A stretch of DNA of 64,000 nucleotides from assembly GCA_052161645.1 (NCBI GenBank), contig CP197414.1. One strand, 5' to 3'. The notes beneath the pieces were generated by a model. That model saw only the letters and a program-made list of their open reading frames with translations, did not search any database and had not been told where the DNA came from. Numbering within the stretch: position 1 is the stretch's first letter; each line of letters starts with the position of its first letter. Origin of the DNA: Laterigemmans sp052161645 (GTDB lineage: Bacteria; Planctomycetota; Planctomycetia; Pirellulales; Pirellulaceae). Shown here piece by piece: positions 16,329 to 27,700 of the stretch. The translations under genes and the position numbers were made by a program.

Positions 16329-17360
16329 ATGGCTAAACGCGACTCACAGCATCGAATTGGCTTGATTTGTGCCGTTTCGGCGCACTGCATGTGGGGATTC
16401 TTTCCAGTTTATTGGAACCTCCTCAAGGACATCCCCTCGATCCCGCTAGCGGCCCATCGAGTCGTTTGGGCCTGCCTAATCTTGACGTTGCTGGTGCCGA
16501 TTTTGATCTGGCGGAAGCAGGAAATTTCGCTCACGGCGCTGGCTGGCCACCTCCGCAGCCCGCGAGTTTGGGGATTGTACGCACTCTCCGCCGCCATGCT
16601 GGCCATCAACTGGTTGGCTTTCATCTGGGCAGTCAACCACGGCGCCATTCTGCAGGCCTCGCTGGGCTACTACATCAACCCCTTGCTGAGCATCATGCTG
16701 GGAGTGTTGGTGCTGGGAGAACGTTTGCAGACCAGCCAATGGTGCGCCGTGGGGATCGCGGCTTTTGGGGTGCTGGTAATGACCGTCGCAGGAGGCGGGC
16801 TGCCCTGGGCATCTTTGGCGATGGCCTGCGCCTTTGCCACCTACGGGCTGATCAAAAAGAAGACACCCCTGCCGAGTCTCTCGGGCCTTTGGTTGGAAGT
16901 GCTGATCTTGTGCGGACCGGCGTTGTTGTTTTTGTTATTGGTCGATTCCGGGAACAGCCAGGCGGCTATTAGCAGCGGAACAACAACCACTTTCACAGTC
17001 GCGACTTGGTTGCTGTTGTTCGGTGGCGGGGCGGTGACGATTTTACCGCTGACTCTCTTTGGGATTTCCACCAAGCGGTTGCCCTTATCGACCGTCGGAG
17101 TGCTGCAGTACGTTGGTCCGACTTTGCAATTTCTGGTTGGAACGGTCGTCAATCACGAGCCCTTTGGGCTGTGGCGACTGGCTGGCTTTGCTTGCGTTTG
17201 GACTGGTTCCATTTTGTATTTGATAGGCACTCGGCGACACAGCCTGCGAAACTCTCGGGCCGCAAAGCTGCTCGCGGAGTCTACACCCACCGGCGCGGCA
17301 CCGCCCAAGCTATCATCACCCCCCTCCCCAACGCCTTCCCCCTCGGGTGTCCGGTCGTAG
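16329..17360 (+). CDS. rarD: RarD-type EamA/DMT family transporter
   Basis: 343 residues with ten predicted transmembrane helices. It starts with GLICAVSAHCMWGFFPVYWNLLKDIPS, the RarD-specific N-terminus, and includes NWLAFIWAVNHGAILQASLGYYINPLLSIMLGVLVLGERL, typical of RarD. The function is a drug/metabolite-type permease of unknown substrate. The ATG follows the mog stop directly. The last 40 residues are Pro/Ser/Thr-rich and probably disordered. Confidence 0.9.
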   Translation: MAKRDSQHRIGLICAVSAHCMWGFFPVYWNLLKDIPSIPLAAHRVVWACLILTLLVPILIWRKQEISLTALAGHLRSPRVWGLYALSAAMLAINWLAFIWAVNHGAILQASLGYYINPLLSIMLGVLVLGERLQTSQWCAVGIAAFGVLVMTVAGGGLPWASLAMACAFATYGLIKKKTPLPSLSGLWLEVLILCGPALLFLLLVDSGNSQAAISSGTTTTFTVATWLLLFGGGAVTILPLTLFGISTKRLPLSTVGVLQYVGPTLQFLVGTVVNHEPFGLWRLAGFACVWTGSILYLIGTRRHSLRNSRAAKLLAESTPTGAAPPKLSSPPSPTPSPSGVRS

Positions 17361-17533
17361 CGAATGTGCCTTTGGCATCGCTCGCTTTGCCTACGGAGAT
17401 GCGAAATCGAGGGGCATTACAGGCCGGAGCGAGCTGAATTGGCAAAATAAGTGTAAGAATTGCCTGGAGCCAGCTTGCGGTGTTCATGTCCCTCCGCGGC
17501 AAACGGTTAGGTTAACTCGGAGAATCACCGATC

Positions 17534-17878
17534 ATGAATTCGCTGTTGAACGATGAAAGCCCCATTTATTCGTCTCTGGCGAATGACGAAATGATGTGCG
17601 AACTGGTCGAGGAATTTGTCGGTGATATGCCCCTGCGGATTGAGGCTTTGCGGCAGGCACTTGCCGCGGATGATATCGACACGGTGCAGCGACTGGCCCA
17701 CCAGCTTAAGGGCGCTTTTGGCAGTTACGGCTTCGAGCAAATGACGGAACCAGCTCGGAAGTTGGAAAAGAGCGCAGCGGAATCCCGCGATCAGATTGAT
17801 GTCATCCGGCAAGATGTTGACGCCTTGGTCGGCTATTGCTTAAGACTGACCGCCGCCAAACCACCCGCCGCCGGCTGA
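17534..17878 (+). CDS. Stand-alone histidine phosphotransfer (Hpt) protein
   Basis: 114 residues forming one Hpt four-helix domain. The phospho-accepting histidine is H56 in RLAHQLKGAFGSYGF, which matches the family's HxLKGxxxxxG pattern. It would relay phosphate between a hybrid kinase and a response regulator; neither is adjacent, though the orphan FixJ regulator lies 15 kb away. Flanking gaps are about 170 nt on each side, so it is likely monocistronic. Confidence 0.88.
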   Translation: MNSLLNDESPIYSSLANDEMMCELVEEFVGDMPLRIEALRQALAADDIDTVQRLAHQLKGAFGSYGFEQMTEPARKLEKSAAESRDQIDVIRQDVDALVGYCLRLTAAKPPAAG

Positions 17879-18041
17879 TTCAAAAAGGCAAATTTCGCGC
17901 AGCATGCCCGGGCTGCGGGCTCTAGGTTCTCAGCTAGTGCCCCACGAATGTGCGAAATCTGCTACGATTGCCGCACTAGTGGGGGTCTGATGGAACGGCC
18001 CCTCCTCCATAATCCCTCGAGATTTGCGGCGTGCGTGCATC

Positions 18042-19433
18042 GTGAAAAGTAATTTGATTAAACGCGGCTTTCTTGCGCTCACCGTCACGCAGTTTTTTGG
18101 GGCGGCAAACGACAACATCCTCAAAACCGTGCTCACTTTCATGGTGGTCGACGGTGCTTGGCGGGGCGATTTGGGGGACGGTGGTCAAGCCCTGGTGGGG
18201 ATCTGCTTTACCGTTCCCTTTATCTTACTCTCGGGCTACAGCGGGCAATTAGCCGATCGCTACAGCAAGAGTGCTCTCAGCAAGATCATCAAGTTCGCCG
18301 AGTTGCCGATTGCGCTGCTGGCAATGGTGGGATTTTGGGCGGACAACCTCTGGATCACGCTGTTTGCCTTGATTGCCTTGACATGCCAAAGCGCGTTTTT
18401 TGGACCTTCAAAATACGGCATGATCCCGGAACTGGTGGAGCCCGGCGACTTAAGCCGCGCCAATGGCTCGATCAACATGATGACGAACATTGCCGTGATT
18501 GTAGGCACATTGGTGGCCGGCTGGGTCAGCGATGCCTATTCGCCCCAATCAGAATCGGGGGGGGCTGCGGTTGCAGAGGGGGCAGCGGTTGCGGACAAAG
18601 TCGTGGTTGCCGGCGAGGCTGCGGCTGCCGGTTTGCCCTGGCTGCCCGGGATGGTGCTGGCGGCCGTTGCCGTGCTGGGCATCATTTCCGTATTCTTTCT
18701 GGGTAAACTACCGGTAGCCAATAAACAGCCGCAAAAGTTTGATTGGAACCCCTTTACCACTTACATCATATCAATTCGCGAAATGGCCAAAACGCGGTTG
18801 CTGATGGTGATGATGGCGTGGGGATATTTTTATATGTTGGCGGGCATCGCGCTGTTTATTATTCCTGAGTACACTCGCATCCTTAGCGTGACGCGATTTG
18901 AAGCCAGTTTATTGCTGGGCGTGATGGGCATTGCGATTGGTATCGGTTGCGTACTAGCCGGACTGATTTCGGGCCATCGGATCGAACCGCGGCTGATCCC
19001 CCTGGGCGCTTTTGGCCTGACCCTGTTTTTCTTTTTGCTGGCGATTCAGCCGACCCGCACCGCCGAAAATTCACTGACTGGTTCGGCGCTGGCGGTGCTG
19101 ATGAGCAAAGAGTCATGGTTTATTTTTGGTGCTGGTATTTCCGCGGGCTTCTATATCATTCCTTTGCAAGCACTGCTGCAATATCTTTCTCCGGATGATG
19201 AGCGTGGTCGCTTCTTGGGAACTGCCAATGCCGTGTCCTTTGCCTTCATGACCGGCTCCGCATTGATTTACAAAGTGGTGGCCCCACTATTTCCCGACAA
19301 CCCGCAGCAGATTTTCATGATCTGCGCCGTGTTAATGCTGGCTGGAGTCTCTTTCTTCTTATACCGGTTACGGGGGACTGGAATCATGTTCGGTGGCGGT
19401 TCGATTCAGAAAACCGAGGGTGAGCAAGTCTAG
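18042..19433 (+). CDS. LplT-like MFS transporter (putative lysophospholipid flippase)
   Basis: 463 residues from the GTG at 18042 (MKSNLIKRGFLALTVTQFFGAANDNILK is the family-like start; an upstream TTG is possible). It has twelve transmembrane segments and FFGAANDN, QLADRYSKS, SAFFGPSKYGMIPELV and NGSINMMTNIAVIVGTLVAG, all typical of the LplT/Aas MFS group. A Val/Ala/Gly-rich low-complexity insertion (about 175-200) enlarges one loop. The acyltransferase gene begins 13 nt downstream. In other bacteria the two activities act together (LplT with Aas) to import and re-acylate lysophospholipids, which supports the same role here. Confidence 0.82.
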   Translation: MKSNLIKRGFLALTVTQFFGAANDNILKTVLTFMVVDGAWRGDLGDGGQALVGICFTVPFILLSGYSGQLADRYSKSALSKIIKFAELPIALLAMVGFWADNLWITLFALIALTCQSAFFGPSKYGMIPELVEPGDLSRANGSINMMTNIAVIVGTLVAGWVSDAYSPQSESGGAAVAEGAAVADKVVVAGEAAAAGLPWLPGMVLAAVAVLGIISVFFLGKLPVANKQPQKFDWNPFTTYIISIREMAKTRLLMVMMAWGYFYMLAGIALFIIPEYTRILSVTRFEASLLLGVMGIAIGIGCVLAGLISGHRIEPRLIPLGAFGLTLFFFLLAIQPTRTAENSLTGSALAVLMSKESWFIFGAGISAGFYIIPLQALLQYLSPDDERGRFLGTANAVSFAFMTGSALIYKVVAPLFPDNPQQIFMICAVLMLAGVSFFLYRLRGTGIMFGGGSIQKTEGEQV

Positions 19434-19446
19434 CAAAGGAAATACC

Positions 19447-20721
19447 ATGAATCGCTATCATATGCAGTTTGCCCCGGCGGTCTGGAAACCTTGTCTGAGG
19501 CCTCGCGTCGTGCGTTGGCTTCGGCCGCTGCGGTTGCGTCATCAATATCGAGCTCAACAATTAGTGGGGATCGATCTGCAAGGAACGGATGCGGTGCGTC
19601 AAGCGCTGCGAGATGGTTGCGGCGTGATGATCATGCCCAATCATCCCAGTCACGCGGATCCATTTTCGATCTATATGGCTGGAGACGAACTGCAAACACC
19701 ACTGCACGTAATGGCCACTTGGCATGTGTTTCACAACAAGCCTCGATTGACTCAGTGGTTGCTGCAAAGCCATGGTTGTTTCAGCGTCGATCGGGAAGCG
19801 AATGACATTGGCGCTTTTCGCACCGCGATTGATCTTTTATCGACGAGAAAAGAACCGCTGGTGATCTTCCCCGAGGGAGAAATCTATCACTGCAACGATC
19901 GCGTCACTCCGTTTCGAGACGGCGCCGCGGCGATTGCCGTGGCGGCCGCCAGGCGAGCTAAACGTCCCGTGGTTTGCGTTCCCTGCGCGATCTCCTACCG
20001 TTACTTAAGTGACCCCACCGATGCGTTACAACAATTGATGGGACAGCTCGAAGCGTCAATTCACTGGAAACCCCAGCCGCAAAAGCCGCTGGAAGAGCGC
20101 ATCTATCGCTTTGCCGAAGCTCTGCTGGCACTCAAAGAAATCGAATATTTTGGCGTGGCTCAAGCGGGCGACTTGGCCGACCGCATCCGCGGGTTTCGCG
20201 CGCACATCTTAAACGACATCGAAACTCGCTATCAGCTATGCGGCGGCAATACGGCCAGCTTGCCGGAACGGGTCAAGGCGGCGCGGCGGACCATCATGGA
20301 AGCGTTATCGAGTGGCCAGGAGGCGGCAAACAACGAGCAGGCGGCCACAAATCAGCGGCCAGCGAATCAGCAGTCGGCAAAGCAACAGGCTGCCGCAAAC
20401 CAGGCCACCTCGCAAATGGAGAACGACTTGGAAGATTTGTTCCTCGTCGTCCAGTCGTTCAGTTATCCGGGCGATTACGTGCTGCAACGCCCATCCATTG
20501 AGCGCATGGCCGAGACGCTGGATAAATTCGAGGAAGACGTTTTGCGGCAAGATACGGCCAGGATTCGGGGAGAGCGGAACGTCAAAGTCCAGTTTGCCGA
20601 ACCGATCGAAGTGGTTCATGATCGCAAAAACAAAGAGCAAGTCAGCCAACTCTCTCGCCAAGTGGAAACGGCCGTCCAGGACATGCTCGTTTCCATGCGA
20701 GGCGAGAGTGTGATGATCTAG
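19447..20721 (+). CDS. PlsC-like 1-acyl-glycerol-3-phosphate acyltransferase
   Basis: 424 residues from the ATG at 19447, with AAGGAAA a few bases upstream. The acyltransferase core covers about residues 40-260, with catalytic NHPSHADP (the HX4D motif) and the FPEGEIY substrate-binding motif. A Gln/Asn/Ala-rich low-complexity linker (about 285-330) separates it from a helical C-terminal domain of unknown function that includes YVLQRPSIERMAETLDKFEEDVL. No membrane helix is obvious, so peripheral association is likely. The LplT-like transporter gene lies just upstream. The gene converges on aconitase with a 3-nt gap. Confidence 0.85.
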   Translation: MNRYHMQFAPAVWKPCLRPRVVRWLRPLRLRHQYRAQQLVGIDLQGTDAVRQALRDGCGVMIMPNHPSHADPFSIYMAGDELQTPLHVMATWHVFHNKPRLTQWLLQSHGCFSVDREANDIGAFRTAIDLLSTRKEPLVIFPEGEIYHCNDRVTPFRDGAAAIAVAAARRAKRPVVCVPCAISYRYLSDPTDALQQLMGQLEASIHWKPQPQKPLEERIYRFAEALLALKEIEYFGVAQAGDLADRIRGFRAHILNDIETRYQLCGGNTASLPERVKAARRTIMEALSSGQEAANNEQAATNQRPANQQSAKQQAAANQATSQMENDLEDLFLVVQSFSYPGDYVLQRPSIERMAETLDKFEEDVLRQDTARIRGERNVKVQFAEPIEVVHDRKNKEQVSQLSRQVETAVQDMLVSMRGESVMI

Positions 20722-20724
20722 TGC

Positions 20725-23442
<2,718 letters not shown>

Positions 23443-23577
23443 CGTTGCTCTCTCCGGCGACTCGACGCGGCGGAGTCTTCCAAGTTGGTGAGGTGGGGGC
23501 GAAACAGTCGGTGTTCGGGCTAGCGGCCGATTTCAGATGAGGCGGCGTTGCTGGTCGGCACCGATACGTCCCAGATT

Positions 23578-24858
23578 CTATCGGTCTGACTGCGGTTTGT
23601 CAGTCCGGCTTTGGATTCCGAGCAATTCTTCGGCAATCGCCACCAATTTATAGGGGTCAAAGCGGTTACCCAACTCCAGCCGTGGTACATCGGGCCAATC
23701 GGGTTCCGCTGCCCCCTGCGTTCGCTTGGGAAAAATCAGGATCCAATTAGGTGGCTGGCTGGCTCCCGCGGGCGTTTGACAGAACTGCCGCAACCTGATC
23801 GCTTTCTCGGCCAAATATTCGGGTGTCCAAAAGCCAATAAACTCAACGTACACCGGTTTGGCGTGATCTTGATGCCAGAGCACGAAATCGGGAGTTAAAA
23901 CTGTCTGCCCCTGAAATAAAACTTCGGCCTCTCGCTCCATCCGCCAGCCCGCCGGCTGGACTTGCTCCCAAGCGTCGGCAATTTCCGCCTCTTGCTGGGA
24001 ATCAAACTCCTCGGGGCTGGCCAGCGGCGAGCGGAGCCCGTGAGCTGGGCTGAGGCCGAGCGTGAACAAACGCTGCTTAGGGCCCAGCACTTTGGCTTGC
24101 AATTCCCAGTCGGGCAGGGTCAACAGTTTGGGCAGCAAGCAGGCGTAGCGAATTCCGTATCGCCAAGTCTGCCGCAGCATCGAGGTCGGACCATCAAAAA
24201 CGAAAAGGTAACGCCGAGGTCGTTCGCGAAGCTCGATGCGATGCATCAACCCGGCTAATTTTGCGTGCCGCAGAATGGTCTTGAATTCGCTCTTGGCGAT
24301 CACGCTCATCGAGGTCGCCTTGTAGAGACAGGCTTGGTACTGAGCCAAGTTATACTGCGAAAGTAAATCGACCGGATTTTCAATCTCAGGAAACTCACGC
24401 AATGTTTGCAGCTCGATCACGTCGGCAAATAGCTGGGCCTCAATCTCGCTCCAAGGTCGCCCCAGTTCCTCACTGGCTCGCTGCCGCGCGGCCTCGAAGG
24501 TGTGCTCGAACAACCCTTCTGGTTTAGCCACCAAAGGGTGCAGCTCTGCTCCCAGGGCAAACAGTTTTTGCCGTAACTGGCGAGCCGCCCGACGGTCGCC
24601 ATAATACTCAGCTCGATCGTCCAGCAGTTTGCAGAAAGCGGCGATCCGCCGGGGTGGACAGTCGGGCAAACGCGACAGCACACTTTCCACACGCCCATGC
24701 AGCTGTTGCCGCGTTTGCCCGATTCCGCGGCGATAAATGTCGATCATCGTGCGGGCTGCGCGGAGGTAATGATCGTGCCGACCTTGGCGAAGCTGGTCGG
24801 GAAGGACTTGGCCGGTGGAAAACTGGTATCGCAAAATGGCCTGTTCGCTACGCAACAT
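23578..24858 (-). CDS. Bax1-like nuclease (DUF790), partner of XPB helicase
   Basis: 426 residues from the ATG at 24858. It was chosen over a start 66 nt upstream because it matches the usual DUF790 beginning (MLRSEQAILRYQFSTGQVLPDQL) and leaves a compact 11-nt overlap with the helicase gene. The C-terminal part has the nuclease signature expected of the family, LTPDFVLWHQD followed by VYVEFIGFWTPEYLAEK, a PD-(D/E)xK-like core. In archaea Bax1 binds XPB and cuts DNA at bubbles opened by it; the bacterial pair is expected to act the same way in DNA repair. No other repair gene is adjacent. Confidence 0.85.
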   Translation of the reverse strand: MLRSEQAILRYQFSTGQVLPDQLRQGRHDHYLRAARTMIDIYRRGIGQTRQQLHGRVESVLSRLPDCPPRRIAAFCKLLDDRAEYYGDRRAARQLRQKLFALGAELHPLVAKPEGLFEHTFEAARQRASEELGRPWSEIEAQLFADVIELQTLREFPEIENPVDLLSQYNLAQYQACLYKATSMSVIAKSEFKTILRHAKLAGLMHRIELRERPRRYLFVFDGPTSMLRQTWRYGIRYACLLPKLLTLPDWELQAKVLGPKQRLFTLGLSPAHGLRSPLASPEEFDSQQEAEIADAWEQVQPAGWRMEREAEVLFQGQTVLTPDFVLWHQDHAKPVYVEFIGFWTPEYLAEKAIRLRQFCQTPAGASQPPNWILIFPKRTQGAAEPDWPDVPRLELGNRFDPYKLVAIAEELLGIQSRTDKPQSDR

Positions 24859-26377
24859 CAGGGCCACCCTCGCCGCGAGTGGGCTTGTCTGCAGCTGGCC
24901 CCGCTGCTGGCCCGCTGGCCACATCTTGCTTCGTTCGAAAGGCCTCGTGTCGCCGACGTTTGCGACTGCGTTCGACCTCTCCGCTGGCCGACGTTACGAC
25001 CTCATACAGCACCGCCGGTCGATTGGCGTCGCGGGCATTTCGCCGCAACAGGCGTCCCAACCGTTGCACCGCTTGGCGGCTGCTGCCCATGCCGCCGAGC
25101 ACAATCGCTACTTTAACGGCCGGCAGATCGATGCCCTCGTCGAGGACTTGATTAGCCACCAACACAGGATAACGTCCGTCGGCAAAGCCTTCCAGCAAGT
25201 CGGCCCGCTCGCGTTTACCACAATGGCTGAGCAAACAAGGCACCATGAATTGCAACGCGATCTCCCGCGCCATCACATTGGAGCCGACGAACACCAAAAT
25301 ACTTTCGCCGGCGTGGCTGCGAAACAGCTCGCTGAGAATTTCCAACTTGGCCGCGTTGCGTTCTTCCAAGCGTTTCTTAATGCGGGACGCCCGCAGCGCG
25401 CGGCTAGCTTCTTTGGCTTGCTCCGGCGCGGTGTCGGTCGCCGCCACTTGTTTATAAACATCGGGCCACTGAAAACTAGGATCGAGACGTCGTTGCTCGG
25501 CCACATAGCGGCTGATGATCTCACCCAACTCGCGATAACGCCGCAGTTCCCCTTGGGTCATTTCGACGGCGACGCGGCGGACTTGATAATTGGCCAGCGT
25601 GCGTCCCGTGGCGGCTGAGATCGCTTGCTGATAGAGCACCGGACCGACCAGCGTTTGCAACGTAGCCACACGTTCCTTGTCTGCAGGCAACGTGGCGGTC
25701 AAGCCCAGCCGACAAGGTGCGGCCGACATCTTGGCAGCGTCACAACGCCATTGCCCTGTTAAATGATGCACTTCATCAAAGATCAACATGCCAAACCGGT
25801 TGCCGAGGCGATGCATATGAATCGTGGCACTCTCATACGTTGTCACCGAAACCGGCGAGACGCGATGCACGCCGTCCCCAATCAACCCCGCATCGACCCC
25901 CGTGGCCGCGAGCAGACGATTGTGCCATTGATACATCAAGTCTCGGGTTGGCACCACGATCAAAGTGCTGGTCTCGCCCCGACGAATCAACTCGATGGCC
26001 ACCACGGTTTTTCCAGTCCCCGTCGGCATCACAATCAATCCCCGGCCGCCGCCATCCTCAAAAGCTTTGCACGCCTCCTGTTGGTCACTCCGCAGTTCCA
26101 CTTGGCTGCCGCGTGGGAAAGTAACGTCGAAGGTTGCCAAGACTTCATCGATTAAAACTGCTGGAGGTGCGTCAGCGGCTTGCTGTTGGAAAAACAATTC
26201 CAGCAGCCGGGAAACGGTCGCATAGTGCTGGGCATCAGCGCGGTAGCAATCGTCGCGGTGGTCAAACAGAAATGGACCTTGAGGAAATAGTGCGGCTACC
26301 AACTGAGATGTTGCGCCCCGTAATCGCAGCGTCCCTTCGTGAAATTCTAAATGGATGGGAGACGCGGCGGATTGCAC
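24848..26377 (-). CDS. XPB/Rad25-like SF2 DNA helicase
   Basis: 509 residues, from a GTG at 26377. An N-terminal domain of about 85 residues precedes the helicase core. Motifs: LRSDQQEACKAF (Q-like), MPTGTGKTVVA (Walker A), VPTRDLMYQW (Ia), FDEVHH (DEVH, Walker B), LGLTATLPA (III), GSNVMAREIALQF (IV region), VLVANQVLDEGIDLPAV (V) and GSSRQAVQRLGRLLRR (VI). The C-terminal 35 residues are Ala/Gly/Pro-rich and probably disordered. The gene order XPB then DUF790, with overlap, matches the archaeal XPB-Bax1 pair. It is transcribed divergently from the DAHP synthase gene across a spacer holding a two-copy inverted motif. Confidence 0.9.
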   Translation of the reverse strand: MQSAASPIHLEFHEGTLRLRGATSQLVAALFPQGPFLFDHRDDCYRADAQHYATVSRLLELFFQQQAADAPPAVLIDEVLATFDVTFPRGSQVELRSDQQEACKAFEDGGGRGLIVMPTGTGKTVVAIELIRRGETSTLIVVPTRDLMYQWHNRLLAATGVDAGLIGDGVHRVSPVSVTTYESATIHMHRLGNRFGMLIFDEVHHLTGQWRCDAAKMSAAPCRLGLTATLPADKERVATLQTLVGPVLYQQAISAATGRTLANYQVRRVAVEMTQGELRRYRELGEIISRYVAEQRRLDPSFQWPDVYKQVAATDTAPEQAKEASRALRASRIKKRLEERNAAKLEILSELFRSHAGESILVFVGSNVMAREIALQFMVPCLLSHCGKRERADLLEGFADGRYPVLVANQVLDEGIDLPAVKVAIVLGGMGSSRQAVQRLGRLLRRNARDANRPAVLYEVVTSASGEVERSRKRRRHEAFRTKQDVASGPAAGPAADKPTRGEGGPDVA

Positions 26378-26427
26378 TAGAAAAACCTTTGTTTCTTGAG
26401 CAGCGGGTGTTGTTTTGTTGCTTGGAC

Positions 26428-26475
26428 TTTCGGCGGCGCGAAAGGTGACAGTTTTTCGGCGGCGCGAAAGGCGAC
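26428..26475. promoter_or_regulatory. Two-copy operator-like motif in a divergent promoter
   Basis: TTTCGGCGGCGCGAAAGG occurs at 26428-26445 and 26454-26471, followed in each copy by a near-identical tetramer (TGAC or CGAC). Each copy contains the inverted pair TTTCG-N6-CGAAA. The centre-to-centre distance is 26 bp. The pair lies 51 bp upstream of the helicase start and 133 bp upstream of the DAHP synthase start, so it could control either gene. No regulator is known. Confidence 0.5.
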
Positions 26476-26607
26476 GATTTCGTGGTACTCGTGCTCGATC
26501 GATTGCTCCGGTACTTTGTTATTCAGGTCTGTTCCAATCATGGCAACCGCCGGGCCGTTGGCTCACGTGTAAGAGTACCGTTTCACTGAGAGTACGAGAA
26601 GGAATTA

Positions 26608-27651
26608 ATGCGCACCGACGATTTGCGGATAGCCAAAACGCATCCGTTGCTCAGCCCAGCGGTCCTGGCCGAGGAATTTCCGCTCTGCGACCGCGCGGCC
26701 GATTGCGTTGCCACCCAGCGTACCAGCATTGAACGCATTCTGTCGGGGGAGGATCGGCGACTGCTGGTCGTCGTAGGTCCCTGTTCGATTCATGACGTGG
26801 ACGCCGCTCGGGAGTACGCGGCGCGGCTGCGTCCGCTGGTCGCTGAATTTGCCGATCGCCTGTTGGTGGTGATGCGAGTCTATTTCGAGAAACCCCGCAC
26901 CATTCTCGGCTGGAAAGGACTCATCAACGACCCCGACTTGGATAATTCTTACCGGATTAACCGCGGTCTGCGGCTGGCTCGCCAGTTGATGTGCGACATT
27001 GCCGAGCTTGAACTGGGGGCGGCGACCGAATTTCTGGACACCACGCTGGGCCAATTCTATGCCGACCTGGTCTGCTGGGCTGCGATCGGCGCGCGAACGG
27101 TGGAAAGTCAAATTCACAGAGAGCTGGCTTCCGGGTTGTCGATGCCGGTGGGCTTTAAAAACCGCACTGATGGGAACGTCCAAGTAGCGGTCGAGGCAAT
27201 TATTTCAGCGCAAAACCGTCACCTCTTTCCCTCGTTGACGGCCCACGGGGCACCGGCAATTTTCGAAACTACGGGCAATCCCTGGGGCCACCTGGTGCTC
27301 CGCGGTGGTAAACAATCGGGACCCAATTTTGCGGCGCCGCAAATCGAGGCGGCCGCCAGCCAACTGGCAGCCGCCGACATTAAAACGGGCATCATGGTCG
27401 ATTGCAGCCACGGCAACAGCGAAAAAAATCCAGCTCGACAACTCGAAGTGGCAGACTGCATCGCCGAGCAACTGCGAGCCGGCTCGCGAGCGATTCGCGC
27501 CGTGATGGTCGAGAGCCATCTAGTCGCCGGAGCGCAACCGATCGCCGCAGCCAGTTCCCTGGTTTATGGTCAAAGCATCACCGACGCCTGCTTGGGGTTT
27601 GATGATACGCGCCGCTTGCTCGACAGCTTGGCCGCAGCAGTCGGCAAATAA
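26608..27651 (+). CDS. aroG: 3-deoxy-7-phosphoheptulonate synthase (class I, AroG/F/H type)
   Basis: 347 residues. It catalyses the first step of the shikimate pathway from phosphoenolpyruvate and erythrose-4-phosphate. Seen: VVGPCSIHDVDAA with the metal-binding Cys region, KPRTILGWKGLINDPDLDNSYRINRGLRLAR, GARTVESQIHRELASGLSMPVGFKN, a GNPWGHLVLRGG variant of the family's GNPDCHIILRGG, and VDCSHGNSEKNPARQ. Length and motifs indicate class I alpha. The symbol aroG stands for the family; which feedback-inhibited isozyme it is cannot be told. Confidence 0.94.
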   Translation: MRTDDLRIAKTHPLLSPAVLAEEFPLCDRAADCVATQRTSIERILSGEDRRLLVVVGPCSIHDVDAAREYAARLRPLVAEFADRLLVVMRVYFEKPRTILGWKGLINDPDLDNSYRINRGLRLARQLMCDIAELELGAATEFLDTTLGQFYADLVCWAAIGARTVESQIHRELASGLSMPVGFKNRTDGNVQVAVEAIISAQNRHLFPSLTAHGAPAIFETTGNPWGHLVLRGGKQSGPNFAAPQIEAAASQLAAADIKTGIMVDCSHGNSEKNPARQLEVADCIAEQLRAGSRAIRAVMVESHLVAGAQPIAAASSLVYGQSITDACLGFDDTRRLLDSLAAAVGK

Positions 27652-27700
27652 CGCAACCGAAAGGCCCAGAGGCAACGTCTTTTCACCATAGCAACGTTCG

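Noticed and set aside
18158..18706. Forward ORF within the LplT-like gene in another frame
   Set aside because: Entirely inside the transporter gene with Arg/Gly-rich, unlikely protein sequence.
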